From: Climacteris rufus
Taxonomy: Eukaryota > Chordata > Aves > Passeriformes > Climacteridae
Direction of reading: 5' to 3'
NCBI GenBank assembly: GCA_013398175.1
Contig: VZRZ01002452.1
Span: 169,510 to 233,509, forward strand
Length of the DNA: 64,000 nucleotides
Shown: one piece after another, positions 1-9,967 of the stretch
How the letters are laid out: every line of letters begins with the position of its first letter
Numbering within the stretch: position 1 is the stretch's first letter
Notes under the pieces: generated by a model
Database searches by the model: none
What the model was told of the DNA's origin: nothing
What the model saw: the letters and a program-made list of their open reading frames with translations, nothing else
Translations under genes and position numbers: made by a program

Positions 1-587
1 ATTGCTTTTGAGAGACCCATTCCTTACACTTTGGAGAGAGGGTGGTATTTTCTCTATCTGCCAAAAGTCATTTATTTCACATCAGGTGGCACAGAACCAA
101 CATGAGACAGTGTGAACAAAGAAAAAAGATACGTTTCTTCCTTGACCTGCTCATCACCTCTTTAAATGCATTTTATACAAATGGCATGCTAATCATATTC
201 AGCCAAAGTCTCCTTGAACATGAAACGGCTTCCTGACCTTACACTCCATTCAAATTCCACTAATTTTCTGACAATTTTTCACTTAAATCTATTGAAGCTT
301 GACCCTCACTTGGGATCCGCCAAACAATAATTAAATTACCTTCCAATTCATCTGTTAAAGGTTAATTTAGGCAAGTTCCAAGGCTAGATCCCACCTTTCC
401 CCAAAAAAGTCTGCTGTGACAGCAGGCACAAGCTTGGAGAGCTTTCTACACTATGAGCAGCTTCTTTAATTTACTCTTTTGTTAACTAAGTCCTGAATGA
501 ACAGTTCTCACGTGAAACAAAATATTTAACCTGATACAGAAATGTGACAGGGTTTTATATAACGTGAAACTATCAGGCTGACACATG
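1..587. other. Unique sequence, no gene seen
   Basis: No repeat family, RNA gene or convincing open frame is visible here. The sequence is mildly AT-rich with ordinary composition. The 64-codon open frame near the start has no recognisable product. Confidence 0.6.
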
Positions 588-920
588 GAATCACAGAACT
601 GTTTGGGTTAAAAGGAACCTTAAAGCTCATCCAGTTCCACCCCTGCCATTGGCAGGGACAACTCCCAGTATTCCAGGTTGCTCCAACCTGGCCTTGGACA
701 CTCCCAGGGATCCAGGGGCAGCCACAGCTTCTCTGGGCACCCTGTGCCAGGGCCTCCCCACCCTCCCAGGGAACAATTCCTTCCCAAAATCCCATCCGAC
801 CCTGCCCTCTGGCACTGGGAAGCCATTCCCTGTGTCCTGTCCCTCCAGCCCTTGTCCCCAGTCCCTCTCCAGCTCTCCTGGAGCCCCTTGAGGCCCTGCA
901 AGGGGCTCTCAGGTCTGATC
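588..920 (-). mobile_element. CR1 LINE, 5'-truncated
   Basis: A CR1 retrotransposon fragment read on the minus strand. The 3' terminus is at the low coordinate ('tcacagaactgtttgggtt'), followed by the 'ccaggggcagccacagcttc' block and ending in the 'ctctccagctctcctggagc' segment, which is ORF2 sequence further upstream. In sense it encodes the decayed C-terminal end of CR1 ORF2 (reverse-transcriptase polyprotein). It is about 330 bp, one of the more complete copies of the commonest sub-type here. Open frames on both strands across it are repeat translations, not genes. Confidence 0.93.
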
Positions 921-1580
921 TCAAAAATTAGCAAAGGGAAAATAAAGGTGATCCCAAGAATTTACAGTCCTACAGCATTGTCCATCAGATCCACCACCAA
1001 ACCAGGGCAGTAGCACTCAGCTCTTCAGTGAGGGCACACAGCAAGTTTTTGCAGGTTACCTGGGAGACAAATCCCTAAGGAGCCACATTCCCATCACCTA
1101 TTGCCTCCTCTGAGATAAATAACAAAATAAACACGGACATTTCCATACAAGAAAAGCTTGACACCCCTAAGAGCAACAAGCCCTTTTGTCTTCACTGTAT
1201 GAAAAATGAAATGGGTAATTTACAATCACAAAGCAGCTCTGGACTTTGGAATTTGCTGATCTCAGATTGCCCAAAAAATAAATGCTGAGGCAGGAAAAAT
1301 GTCGACCTTTCGTTTGCTGAAGTTTATGACCTGCTTAAAAGCCAGAGGATCAAAAAATCATAATTCAGTTATTAATTCAATTTAATATGCTTGACTGTGT
1401 ATTAAACATAGTAAAGGAAATCCCTGTCCTACCTGCAAAGGATAAGGAAGATGGGATCACTTGTTGCACAAGTGAACCTGAATGAGGGTGGCAAAATATT
1501 TGTGCATTGAATGATTTGAATTAGGCAGAGCTTACACAAACACTCCCCCATGGGCCTAAGTAAATGAGAAACCACAGCAT
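921..1580. other. Unique sequence between CR1 copies
   Basis: No gene or repeat was recognised. Around 1360-1400 there is an AT-rich run with several ATTA/TAAT cores, which is too little to call an element. Confidence 0.5.
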
Positions 1581-1702
1581 CACAGACTCACAGACTGGTC
1601 TGGGTTGGGAGGGACCTTAAAGCTCATCCCACCCCCTGCCATAGGCAGGGACACCTTGCATGGGATCAGGTTGCTCCAAGCCCCATCCAGCCTGGCCTTG
1701 AA
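1581..1702 (-). mobile_element. CR1 LINE 3' end, short
   Basis: About 120 bp of the CR1 3' terminus on the minus strand. 'cagactggtctgggttggga' and 'ccttaaagctcatcccaccc' mark the end of the element, and it stops after the 'cagcctggccttgaa' segment. It is strongly 5'-truncated, as is usual for CR1. Confidence 0.88.
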
Positions 1703-1988
1703 TCAGCTCCCCCACAAGAAATTTCAGAATGAGAGAAAACAAGAGATGCTGGCACAGCTGAGGTTCTATTAGCTTGTTTCCAGAGAAGGAAATGTCCTAC
1801 TGCAGATTAATTCTGTGCTGCAAATTCCTGGCTTTTTATCTGCAAGTCTGATGGGTTTCACCAGCAGGTAACCAATAAATACATGTATTTTTTAAAAGAT
1901 CTAACATATCTGCCCCTGTGTGTCCCAAACCATTCTCAGCAGTCCTCAAACAACTTCCTTGATATATTGCTATTAATTTCTCTAACTT
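1703..1988. other. Unique AT-rich spacer
   Basis: No gene or repeat was recognised between the CR1 stub and the tRNA-like sequence. Confidence 0.5.
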
Positions 1989-2069
1989 GAGGCCTTGCTG
2001 GCTTTCCCTTTGGAGATGAACCCTGCTGTACTCTTGTACTCGGTGCTCTCCAACTGAGCCACGGCCTCC
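1989..2069 (-). ncRNA. tRNA-like sequence, possibly a tRNA-derived SINE head or tRNA pseudogene
   Basis: On the minus strand, starting at about 2069, the sequence begins GGAGGCC. At 2061-2050 it has TGGCTCAGTTGG, a perfect match to the RNA polymerase III A-box (TRGYNNARNNG). At 2023-2012 it has GGGTTCATCTCC, one base off the B-box consensus. The A-to-B offset is about 5 bases short of a normal tRNA. The T-stem pairs poorly, and the acceptor partner (GGCCTC, about 1994-1989) lies too far away, so a working tRNA is unlikely. The D-arm and 5' end most resemble isoleucine tRNA (AAT type). A tRNA-Ile-derived SINE, TguSINE1, is known in passerines, but I do not see a clear CR1-derived tail here. 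It could still be a chance match. Confidence 0.35.
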
Positions 2070-2589
2070 TCCAGCTGATTATCTCCATTCTTTTATCTTC
2101 CCTATCCTACTTCAACATGCTCTGCTGAAAAGCCTTCCTGGAACAAGCAGCTTGAAGACACTTCTCTCTGCTCCTTTCCTTCCACAAACATTGCCTTTGG
2201 AGATTTGGCCATCAGGAAAAGCCTGGATTACAAATACCTATCTCACAACACCACTCAGTCCCTATAAAAAAACCAAACAATGTATTCTTAGTTATCTTTC
2301 TTATCTGAGCCTTCTCAAGCTGCTTTAGGCCTTTCTCCCAGCCAACCACTGCTCCTTCTCCTAAGAGAAGCTGTACTTTAGGAGTCAGACAGAACAACCA
2401 GACACAGAAATAATAGCCATAAAAACACAATTTATGGTACTAATAAATATAAGCTTTCCCCTTCCAAGCTCTTTAAAAATATGGAATAATTGATCACCAC
2501 TGTGGCTTTGTTTTACAGATGTAGAGAAGATGCAGGAGTGCCGTGGGCTCCAGGGTGAGCTCACTGGAAGGGTGCAACAGGGGGAATAA
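2070..2589. other. Unique sequence, no gene seen
   Basis: Ordinary non-coding sequence. The short open frames on the minus strand (for example about 2212-2615) have no recognisable domain. Confidence 0.5.
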
Positions 2590-2713
2590 CCATCCCTGAA
2601 GTGTTCAGGTGACATGGGTTAGTGGTGGCCTTGGCAGTGTTGGGTTCATGTTGGACTTGGTGATCTTAGAGGTCTTTTCCAATCTAAACAATTCCATGAT
2701 TCTGTGATTCTAA
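2590..2713 (+). mobile_element. CR1 LINE 3' end, older sub-type
   Basis: The CR1 3' terminus on the plus strand, of the sub-type reading 'gacatgggttagtggtggcc', then 'ttggcagtgttggg', 'cttggtgatcttagaggtc' and a tail of 'attccatgattctgtgattc'. The tail contains the near-octamer repeats (attctgtg) typical of CR1 ends. It differs from the commonest copies here and matches the sub-type at 16395 and 50357. Confidence 0.88.
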
Positions 2714-4001
2714 GGTGAACAAGACCATACTGGCAGGAGTAAGACTCTGGTGTATTGTTTTCCATCACATTAACCTCAAACACAAGCTTTAATTTTAGTT
2801 TTGCTCCGAAATTTCCAACCACTGCCACTAATTAACCTCCTTCAACTTTTGTAATTACTCCTCTCCAAATGGGAGAATCACTTCCCAACCATATCCTGAA
2901 TATTGAAAACTTCACTTCTTCCCACACACTGCAACAGGATAAAGATCAACATTTGTTTGGGAGTCGATCACACCATACAAAATTGGCACACCAGCAAAAC
3001 AATATTCCTGGAATTAAAATCAGATGAAGGCAGAGATGTCCCTTTAATGTCAGAGGGTCAGACTTCCTGGGCTTTATTTGGTCAAATCACCGTGCCCCAG
3101 GTGCTGGCTGTGATTTGTGACTTCCAGATGTGCTTCTTCCTCATTGCCCTCTAACAATCTTCTCCCAGGTCCTGTTTTCTAGTTTCTTGACACTGGGATT
3201 TCTTCTCTGGTCAAGACCGGAAACCCAAGGCAGGGTTGAGGAGCAGGATGACCATGGAGCTCCAGCTCCAGCCCCACTCTCTCCTCAGGCAGCACAGCAA
3301 ATCCTTCCCTGCCCTCTTCTCCTCCTTTGCTCATGCTGATGGATGGACTCAGATGGAGTTTAGAGACTGGGAAAAAGGAAGATGAACAGTGCAAATTCTT
3401 CCTAATAGTCCCCTCTTCCTCAAATATTTTGGAATCTTTGTTCTGAAACAAAGCAGTACCAGGGAAGATGAAGGAGAGCCCAGGCTAAATCTGTCAGCAG
3501 AAAGGGAGCTTTGGCAAGAAGTTTGTTTATCATTGTCTTTTTGTAATTTCGTGTTGGCAAGAGGCACTGTGTTAACAAGCCCAGGAGCCTGAAAGTCTTT
3601 CCCATGCACAGGACAGGCAGACACTGGCATTCCCTCACTCCATTTGGAAACCAAGCTACATGAAAGGAGAAAAACAGACTCCAGATTTATGCTGGGCCTG
3701 ATGTGTCCCGTGCTACTAAGGACGACTAAAACCCGGGTAATATACGAGGCAACTTGGTACCACTTGAAAAATAGGCAAAAGAAGTTGCTGACTTTTTTGG
3801 GGAAAGCTGCCAAATGATGAACAAACAGAACTTAAATTAAGAAATAAGATATTTACAACAATCATAGGCAGAGCTCAGGCAGGGTTTTAACTTCCTAATG
3901 AAATATGGGACAGCCCAGGCTTAAAAAAAGAGGGATGCACACCCAGAAGCAGGGATGTTGCAATTATTATTACAAGCCCTCAAAATAAAACTTGTTCTAA
4001 T
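2714..4001. other. Unique sequence, no gene seen
   Basis: About 1.3 kb without a recognised repeat. It has overlapping open frames on both strands at 3130-3813, up to 154 codons, with no domain or codon pattern that favours one strand. I treat them as chance. Confidence 0.5.
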
Positions 4002-4270
4002 TGCTGCTCCAACCTGGCCTGGGACATTTCCAGGGATGCAGGGGAAGCCACAGCTTCTCTGGGCACCCTGTGCCAGGGCCTCCCCACTCTCCCAGGGAAC
4101 AATTCCTTCCCAGTATCTAATCTAAATTCACCCTGTGCCAAGGCCTCCCCACCCTCACAGCCAAGAATTCCCTCCCAAGATCCCACCTAGCCCTGCCCTC
4201 TGGCAGTGGGAAGCCATTCCCCCTTGTCCTGTCTCCCCAGGCCTTTGTCCCAAGCCCCTCTCCAGCAATC
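4002..4270 (-). mobile_element. CR1 LINE with a duplicated inner segment
   Basis: A CR1 fragment on the minus strand, from 'gctccaacctggcctgggac' to 'cctttgtcccaagcccctct'. The block 'accctgtg..agggcctcccc' occurs twice, at about 4065-4110 and 4130-4175, each followed by a 'gggaacaattccttccc'- or 'caagaattccctccc'-like stretch. This means either two CR1 pieces joined at one point or an internal tandem duplication. The extreme 3' tail is missing at the low-coordinate end. Confidence 0.85.
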
Positions 4271-4274
4271 CTAC

Positions 4275-4348
4275 TGCAGTGCTGGGGGAACAGTTGGACT
4301 CAATGTTCTTGGAGGCTTTTTCCAACTTTAACAATTCCATCATTCTAG
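4275..4348 (+). mobile_element. CR1 LINE 3' tail, opposite orientation to its neighbour
   Basis: A short plus-strand CR1 3' end: 'gcagtgctgggggaacagtt', 'ggactcaatgttcttggagg', 'tttaacaattccatcattc'. It follows the minus-strand CR1 piece with almost no spacer, so the two lie 5' to 5'. The sub-type is the one at 16395 and 50357. Confidence 0.85.
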
Positions 4349-6321
4349 CTATGACTGATAATTTCATTATTCTCAGAATTCAGTGCTGGTTTTACAACAC
4401 ACTCAGGTGTAGCCAGACTAAACCCACCTGGTTTAAGCACACAGACTTGTCTGTAGCCTCACAGCTTCACATAATAAACTCTACAGAGCAAAAAGCCCTT
4501 TTTACATTGTACAAAAGATCCCAGCACACGTTCCACAGTGATTCCAGGATTTACAGTGCACACCCTTATTTGTGCCTTTCTGAAAAAGAAGAAAAAAAAT
4601 CCAGCCTTTGATTTGCAAGCAATTTGTGACACATTTCTTTTCATGCTGATAAGCCTCATCTCTGTACATAATAAGCCCTTTTTCTGTCATCATTTCTCCC
4701 TAACAATTCAATTTTCGTCTTAAATGAACTCTATCAATCATACAACAGGTGCACATCACCTACTCAAGAGACAGATTTCCTTCCTCCAGATTTCTCTGTC
4801 CTCTGACAATGCTCAAATTGATAATAACTGTGATAAAAACCCGCAGTCTGGGAGGGGAATAATTTCGGCAAGATTCTCTCTACTTTTTAATGAATTCACA
4901 AGTTTGGTTTTTACATGCTTGGAAAATAAACTCAATATTCCCAGACGATGCTTTGTGAAATACTGGTGGTATGGTTTTCATTTCCTTAACAAACAACAGC
5001 AATCGAGTTCCTGGTTTCTGTTCAATGATTAATTCAGCTTTAAGAGATGATTCCAACAGCAAGGAAGAACTAACAGGGGATCTAGAGGGAATTAAATATA
5101 TAATAAGCAGCCCAGTAGCAGCACACACTGTTGGTAAGAGAGAAACCAGGCTGGATGTGCATCCTCTGGAAGCACAGTCCTAAAATGCTGGACAATGTGA
5201 CCAGCACAGAGAACAGAGGGAAAGCACAGGGCAGGACCTGGGAGATCTTCACAGGAATTGCCAGGCAACAGGAGGGAAAAAAAATGTCCTTGAGGGAAAG
5301 AAAAGGAGGGCAAATTGTGAGAGTAGCCACGACCTCTACAATCTGGAGAGCCTGGGAATACACACTTCAGAAAGAACAAATGTTACACAGCAAGACACTT
5401 CCCCAAGGCCCCCCCTTTCTTTACATTTTTTTCCCAAATCAACTTCTTTCAATAACTGTAAAACAATCTGGTTATTCCTTTTCAATTAATCATATGTATT
5501 TAATCACATTTATAATATATATTTTATATTTTAATTTCTTTACCTGTAAGAATTTAAACAGAATGGTGCCTGTATTTAGAATCAGAGCCCAGTGACTGAC
5601 ACTCCATAAAGTATTTCCACATAAATTTCCCAGGGCACAGGCATCCCTGCATTACTGGGGCTGTGTTATCCCACCAGCATCCCTCAAGGTGCAAAACACT
5701 GCTAGTGCAATTCCAAAAGAAGATACATCACACAAGGAGAGGAAGATGCACATCACACCCCTCTGTTTTCTCTGGAAACAAAAAACCCACCAGAGCCCAG
5801 ATTTTGGTACCAGCACAACATATCAGATTTGTCCTCCCTGTGTGGCTGAAGGCTATGGAAATGTAATTACAAAGGGTTTTAGGGCTGGCACTTTTAATTT
5901 CCCCCTCAGGCAGGCTGTTTGCCACAGGCAGCACTTCATGTGTGTGTTCTGTGGGCGTTTAAGCCCCTTGCAGACGAAGCCCAGGTTTCCCCTGGCTCCC
6001 ATGATCAGTTTTCAAATGAACACAAACCCACAGGTATTTCCAACTTGGAGTGGAGGAGCTGAGGTGAAGCTGCCATTGATGCTCATGGTTCTCACATCCC
6101 TTCTTTGTTCAGTTCAGCCAACACTGAAAGCAGCTCTAAAAACAGGGAACATGTGCCTGCACCTCTCCTGGCTTTTTATCTGATGTCAAATACCTGTCAC
6201 TGGCTGAAAAGAGAAAGGCAAGTTTGATACTGAAGGACAGGAACAACATTTTGGAATTATTTTATTCTGCATTTCCACAGGAGAACATAAGATCTTGGCA
6301 GAAATAAAATATTATTATCAG
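4349..6321. other. Unique sequence, no gene seen
   Basis: About 2 kb with no recognised repeat. Open frames reach 164 codons (5689-6183) but have shadows on the other strand and no recognisable domain. AT-rich patches are present, with the strongest at 5480-5545. Confidence 0.5.
5480..5545. repeat. AT-rich low-complexity stretch
   Basis: A run made almost only of A and T, with TATA/ATAT and TTTAAT words (aatcatatgtatttaatcac, then ataatatatattttatattt). No fixed repeat unit is seen. Confidence 0.7.
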
Positions 6322-6523
6322 GGAAAGGTTCTTTACCCAGAGGGAGCACTGCCCAGGCTCCCCAGGGAATGGGCACGGCCCCAAGGCTCCCAGAGCTCCA
6401 GGGGTGTTTGGACAACCCAGGGATGCCCAGGGTGGGGTTCTTGGGGGGTCTGTGCAGGGCCAGGGGTTGGATTTTGATCCTTGTGGGTTCCTTCCAACTC
6501 AGGATATTCCATCATTGTATGAT
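6322..6523 (+). mobile_element. CR1 LINE 3' end, 'gatccttgtgggt' sub-type
   Basis: A plus-strand CR1 3' end of about 200 bp: 'gttctttacccagagggagc', 'ctccccagggaatgggcacg', 'gtgtttggacaacccaggg', 'gatccttgtgggttccttcc', 'aactcaggatattcc'. This sub-type is clearly different from the commonest copies and is shared with the shorter piece at 34595. Confidence 0.9.
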
Positions 6524-7077
6524 CTGTCAGATGAGCCTTGCAGAAGGAGCAGAGCAGAATTCCCATCCTCACCACAGCACCAGCTCCATAGTTACACTCC
6601 TGAGCTCTTGCTGACCCAGGACTTGTAATCTCCTCCTGCTGGAGCGTGGTTGATACAAATGCTAATCCTCCTGATTTGCAATTCACTGCTGCCATCTGAT
6701 CCTGAAAATCTTCAGCAGACATTGGAAGGGGGGAAACAGAGAACTGAACATGAGACAGAACTGCTCAGGCTGTGCTGACAGTCACCACCAATTAAGAGGG
6801 CACTCAAAAAAATCCTCATCAGCCCCAGAACTACCTTGGAACTCAGAGCTGGCATCAGTGACAAGGTCAGCTTCCTGTGCCTCTCCAGCCTTCTGCATCC
6901 TGCTGTGTCCAGCTTGTTTCATCCCATGGCTCTTGGACAATGTGTGCAATGAGCTCCTGATCTCAGCCAGGCCACGGCCCTCATGATGGACCCATCATTT
7001 TGGAGTAGTGTAGCATAGCCCTTATGTGACTTCAAGAACTTTGTTCAGCCATCCCATCCTTACCTAAATAATAATGG
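6524..7077. other. Unique sequence, no gene seen
   Basis: No repeat or gene was recognised. A 129-codon minus-strand frame ending here lies largely over the neighbouring CR1. Confidence 0.5.
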
Positions 7078-7229
7078 TGTCCAGGGATCCAGGGGCAGCC
7101 ACAGCTTCTCTGGGCACCCTGTGCCAGGGCCTCCCCACACTCCCAGGGAACAATTCCTTCCCAATATCTAATCCAAATTCACCCTCCTTCAGTTTAAAAC
7201 CATATCCCTTGTCTTATCCCCTGTGCTGA
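7078..7229 (-). mobile_element. CR1 LINE inner fragment, 3' tail missing
   Basis: A minus-strand CR1 fragment starting at 'gtccagggatccaggggcag', about 100 bases inside the element's 3' end, and running to 'cttgtcttatcccctgtg'. The 3' terminal bases are absent at the low-coordinate boundary, so the copy was cut after insertion or recombined. The 'cttcagtttaaaaccatatc' stretch corresponds to the less decayed GFKLKEG-like form of the ORF2 tail, unlike most copies here. Confidence 0.88.
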
Positions 7230-8923
7230 ATTCTTCTTCTAACGCCGATTTACAAAATATTGTGACAATCTTAAAAATCCTGGGATCAATAGGAAAGCCA
7301 AGTAAACTGAAGAAAGCTCCATGAGGAAGGCAAGAGGACGGGATTAGAAATGAAGAGGGGGAAATTACAGAGGTGGAGGGAATGCAAAAGCAGCAAGTGC
7401 AGCTCCAAGTCCAAAACCAGGAACAGAGGCTGAGTCATGGCTGCTATATTTGGTATAAATCCAGAAGAATCACTCCTAAAATAGGTTAACAAAATACTAA
7501 GAAGGAGAAAAAGGAAATTCCATCTTGAATATAGAGTGAAAAACTTCATCTTGGAGAGTTTAACAGTGTAAGGAAAGCTCTGGGGTCACCAGCATCCGAA
7601 GGGAATGAAATACTGGTGTAGCTGAAGAGGATCTTTGTTCAACATAATCCTGGAGTTACAAAAGAGCCACATAAAAATACAACTCCATTTCCCATCTTGT
7701 AATCCAGTATTTAACACTTGCTTTCACCAGAAAAGAAAAAGCACCCTGTTTTGTTGGCATTTTTAAGGCTGTTCAGTGTTTGCTCAAAAAACAAAGTAAG
7801 GCTTCAGATGAACAGCAGGAACTCCGGGGGTTTACTTTCCCAGGGGTGAGGAGAACAGGGAAGTATGTGCAGCCCTGGAAAGGTTTAGGAACTCTCAACA
7901 TTCCCAAATAGAGAGGCTCACAGCTGCTCCAGCAGCTTCTGCCCACGACCTCGGATCATTTCCTGCAAACCTCCTTTGATGGGTGTTCTCCACACATCCT
8001 GCTTTGCATTTGTATCCTGCCCAATTTGGGCAAATCCCTCAATTAGCTGGCTGTTAATTATGGCTGCACATCACTTCTTTCCCAGCGTCAGCCTCAGAAC
8101 AATTACATATCTTGCCCTGCTCTGGTTGGGTTTATCCTGATGTCTGTGCCCAATCCCACTTCCCAGGAAAGGGCTGGGAGCTGTGCTGCAGCTGGGGTGG
8201 GTGTAGCTCCCTCCTGACCAGGATTTTGGGGTGATTGGGTTAATGAGGTGATCTACCGGTCCATATATATCCTACATATTCCTGACATAATCTGGAGACT
8301 TCACAGGGGTCTGTGTAACCTCCTGACAGACCCACCCCCAATTAATCCAAACACACCAACTACCACAGGTTTCAGGTTAATTCAAAGCTGCCCCATAGAA
8401 GTAAACTTGTCCAGATTCCTGAACTATGTCACGAATCCTTTGCTGGGGAAAACCCACGGAATAAATCAGAAAATACAGATCTCTGTGAAGCACAAGCACT
8501 GGTTTAACTGGAAGCTACAGACCTGAAGGAGACATTACACATGAAGTCCCAGGTTTGGTTGAACAAAGTCAGGCAAGATGCACTGAGCAGGCCCTTCAAG
8601 CATCTAAAAATTTATTCCTCTGTTCAGCAGGGAGGCTGAGCAAAGCCTTCCCACAAGGGAATCCAGGGAACGCCACTGCCTGTGCCTTGGCAGCTCCCCC
8701 ACTCTCACTCTCAGGGCTTGTTCTGCTCCCTCAGCTGCAAACAGCCTGAAGAGGAATCATTATGGATGCCTGGACTTTTAGGACAAGGATAATTTTTCCA
8801 GCTCCAATCTTCCATAGCTTTTGGCTGGCTGGATCAGCAGTGCCATGCCAAGAGCAGGTATTTCACCCACAGATACTACAAAGGCATTTCCAGGGTTGGA
8901 CTCAATAAGAGGACAAGGAGAAC
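7230..8923. other. Unique sequence, no gene seen
   Basis: About 1.7 kb. Nothing gene-like was recognised. Around 8040-8075 there is a TTAGCTGGCTGTTAATTATGG-like run with homeodomain-type cores; alone this is weak. Confidence 0.5.
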
Positions 8924-9168
8924 TACAGAATCCCAGACTGGTTTGGGTTGGGAGGGACCTTTAGGATTATCCAGACCCATCCCCTGCCATGGGCAGGGAC
9001 TTTTTCCACTATCCCAGGCTGCTCCAAGCCCCCTCCAGACTGGCCTTGGACACTCCCAGGGATCCAGGGGCAGCCACAGCTTCTCTGGGCACCCTGTGCC
9101 AGAGCCTCCCCACCCTCCCAGGGAACAATTCCTTCCCAATATCTGGTCAGAACTCACTCTCTTTTAGT
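8924..9168 (-). mobile_element. CR1 LINE, 5'-truncated
   Basis: A minus-strand CR1 with an intact 3' end ('cagaatcccagactggtttg'), the 'ccatgggcagggac' block, and on to 'caattccttcccaatatctg' and 'gaactcactctcttttagt'. About 245 bp. A short open frame spans it in each direction; these are repeat translations. Confidence 0.92.
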
Positions 9169-9378
9169 CCAAGTGTGATTTACTCTGCTTTTCACACCTC
9201 TCTCAATAATCACTATAAATTCCCAGGTTACCAAGCAAAAACTTCTTGTTCACAGCATTGGACTCATGTTAAAAATATTAATAAACTTCAGGCAAATCTC
9301 AAAAGAATTACAGAGATCTGCTTAGCAAAATACAGAAATTTGGCTACTCTGAATTGATAGGAGGAAGCCATGGAACTG

Positions 9379-9575
9379 CTCCCAGAGCTGGAGCCAGGCT
9401 GGGAGAGCTGGGGGGGCTCACCTGGAGAGGAGAAGGCTCCAGGGAGAGCTCAGAGCCCCTCACAGTGCCCAAAGGGGCTCCAGGAGAGCTGGAGAGGGAC
9501 TGGGGACAAGGGCTGGAGGGACAGGACACAGGGAATGGCTTCCCAGTGCCAGAGGGCAGGGTCAGATGGGATATT
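9379..9575 (+). mobile_element. CR1 LINE ORF2 fragment lacking the 3' end
   Basis: A plus-strand CR1 piece that starts in ORF2 ('cccagagctggagccaggct', 'ctcacctggagaggagaagg') and runs through 'ggagagggactggggacaag' and 'gaatggcttcccagtgccag', but stops at 'gtcagatgggatattg'. The last 200 or so bases of the element are missing. Normal CR1 insertion loses the 5' side, so loss of the 3' side points to a later deletion or rearrangement. Confidence 0.88.
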
Positions 9576-9924
9576 GAGCCACAGAGACTTAATCCACATC
9601 AGGAGCTTCAGAACAGCCCAGCAGCACTTGGCCCTTCTCACTCACTGCTTTCCTTGGATCTGTGGAGCTGTTTGGGCTGAATGAGCAATCAGAGTACAAG
9701 AAAACAGATGGCTCCGTTTGGCAACTTCTTGAAAAGTGTCATTTTGACACGAGCCAGGTCATGTCACAACTCAGTGACTCCAGAATAACTACTTTCAGGA
9801 GCCTTGGAATAAAGGGATGAAACTTCTCAGGCAGCAAACTTTGAGATGGTCACTTTGATTGCACCCATTCAGCTTCCCTTGGATTTGTTAATTAACAGCA
9901 GAGTTGGTTATTCCTCTTGATCAG
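9576..9924. other. Unique sequence between CR1 pieces
   Basis: No gene or repeat was recognised. The right flank may hold the deletion scar of the 3'-less CR1 copy. Confidence 0.5.
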
Positions 9925-9967
9925 GATCACAGAATCATTCTCTGGTTTGGGATGGCAGGGACCTTTG
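9925..9967 (-). mobile_element. CR1 LINE 3' tail stub
   Basis: Only about 43 bases resemble CR1: 'atcacagaatcattctctgg' followed by 'tttgggatggcagggac', which is the extreme 3' end on the minus strand. This is a very short insertion or a remnant. Confidence 0.6.

Noticed and set aside
620..934. Recurring open frames with peptides like LFPGRVGRPWHRVPREAVAAP at 620-934, 9370-9684, 13404-13782, 32684-32939, 45227-45589, 60642-60914 and others
   Set aside because: They are translations of CR1 copies, either the decayed C-terminal end of ORF2 or its reverse strand. They are repeats, not host genes or a new protein family.
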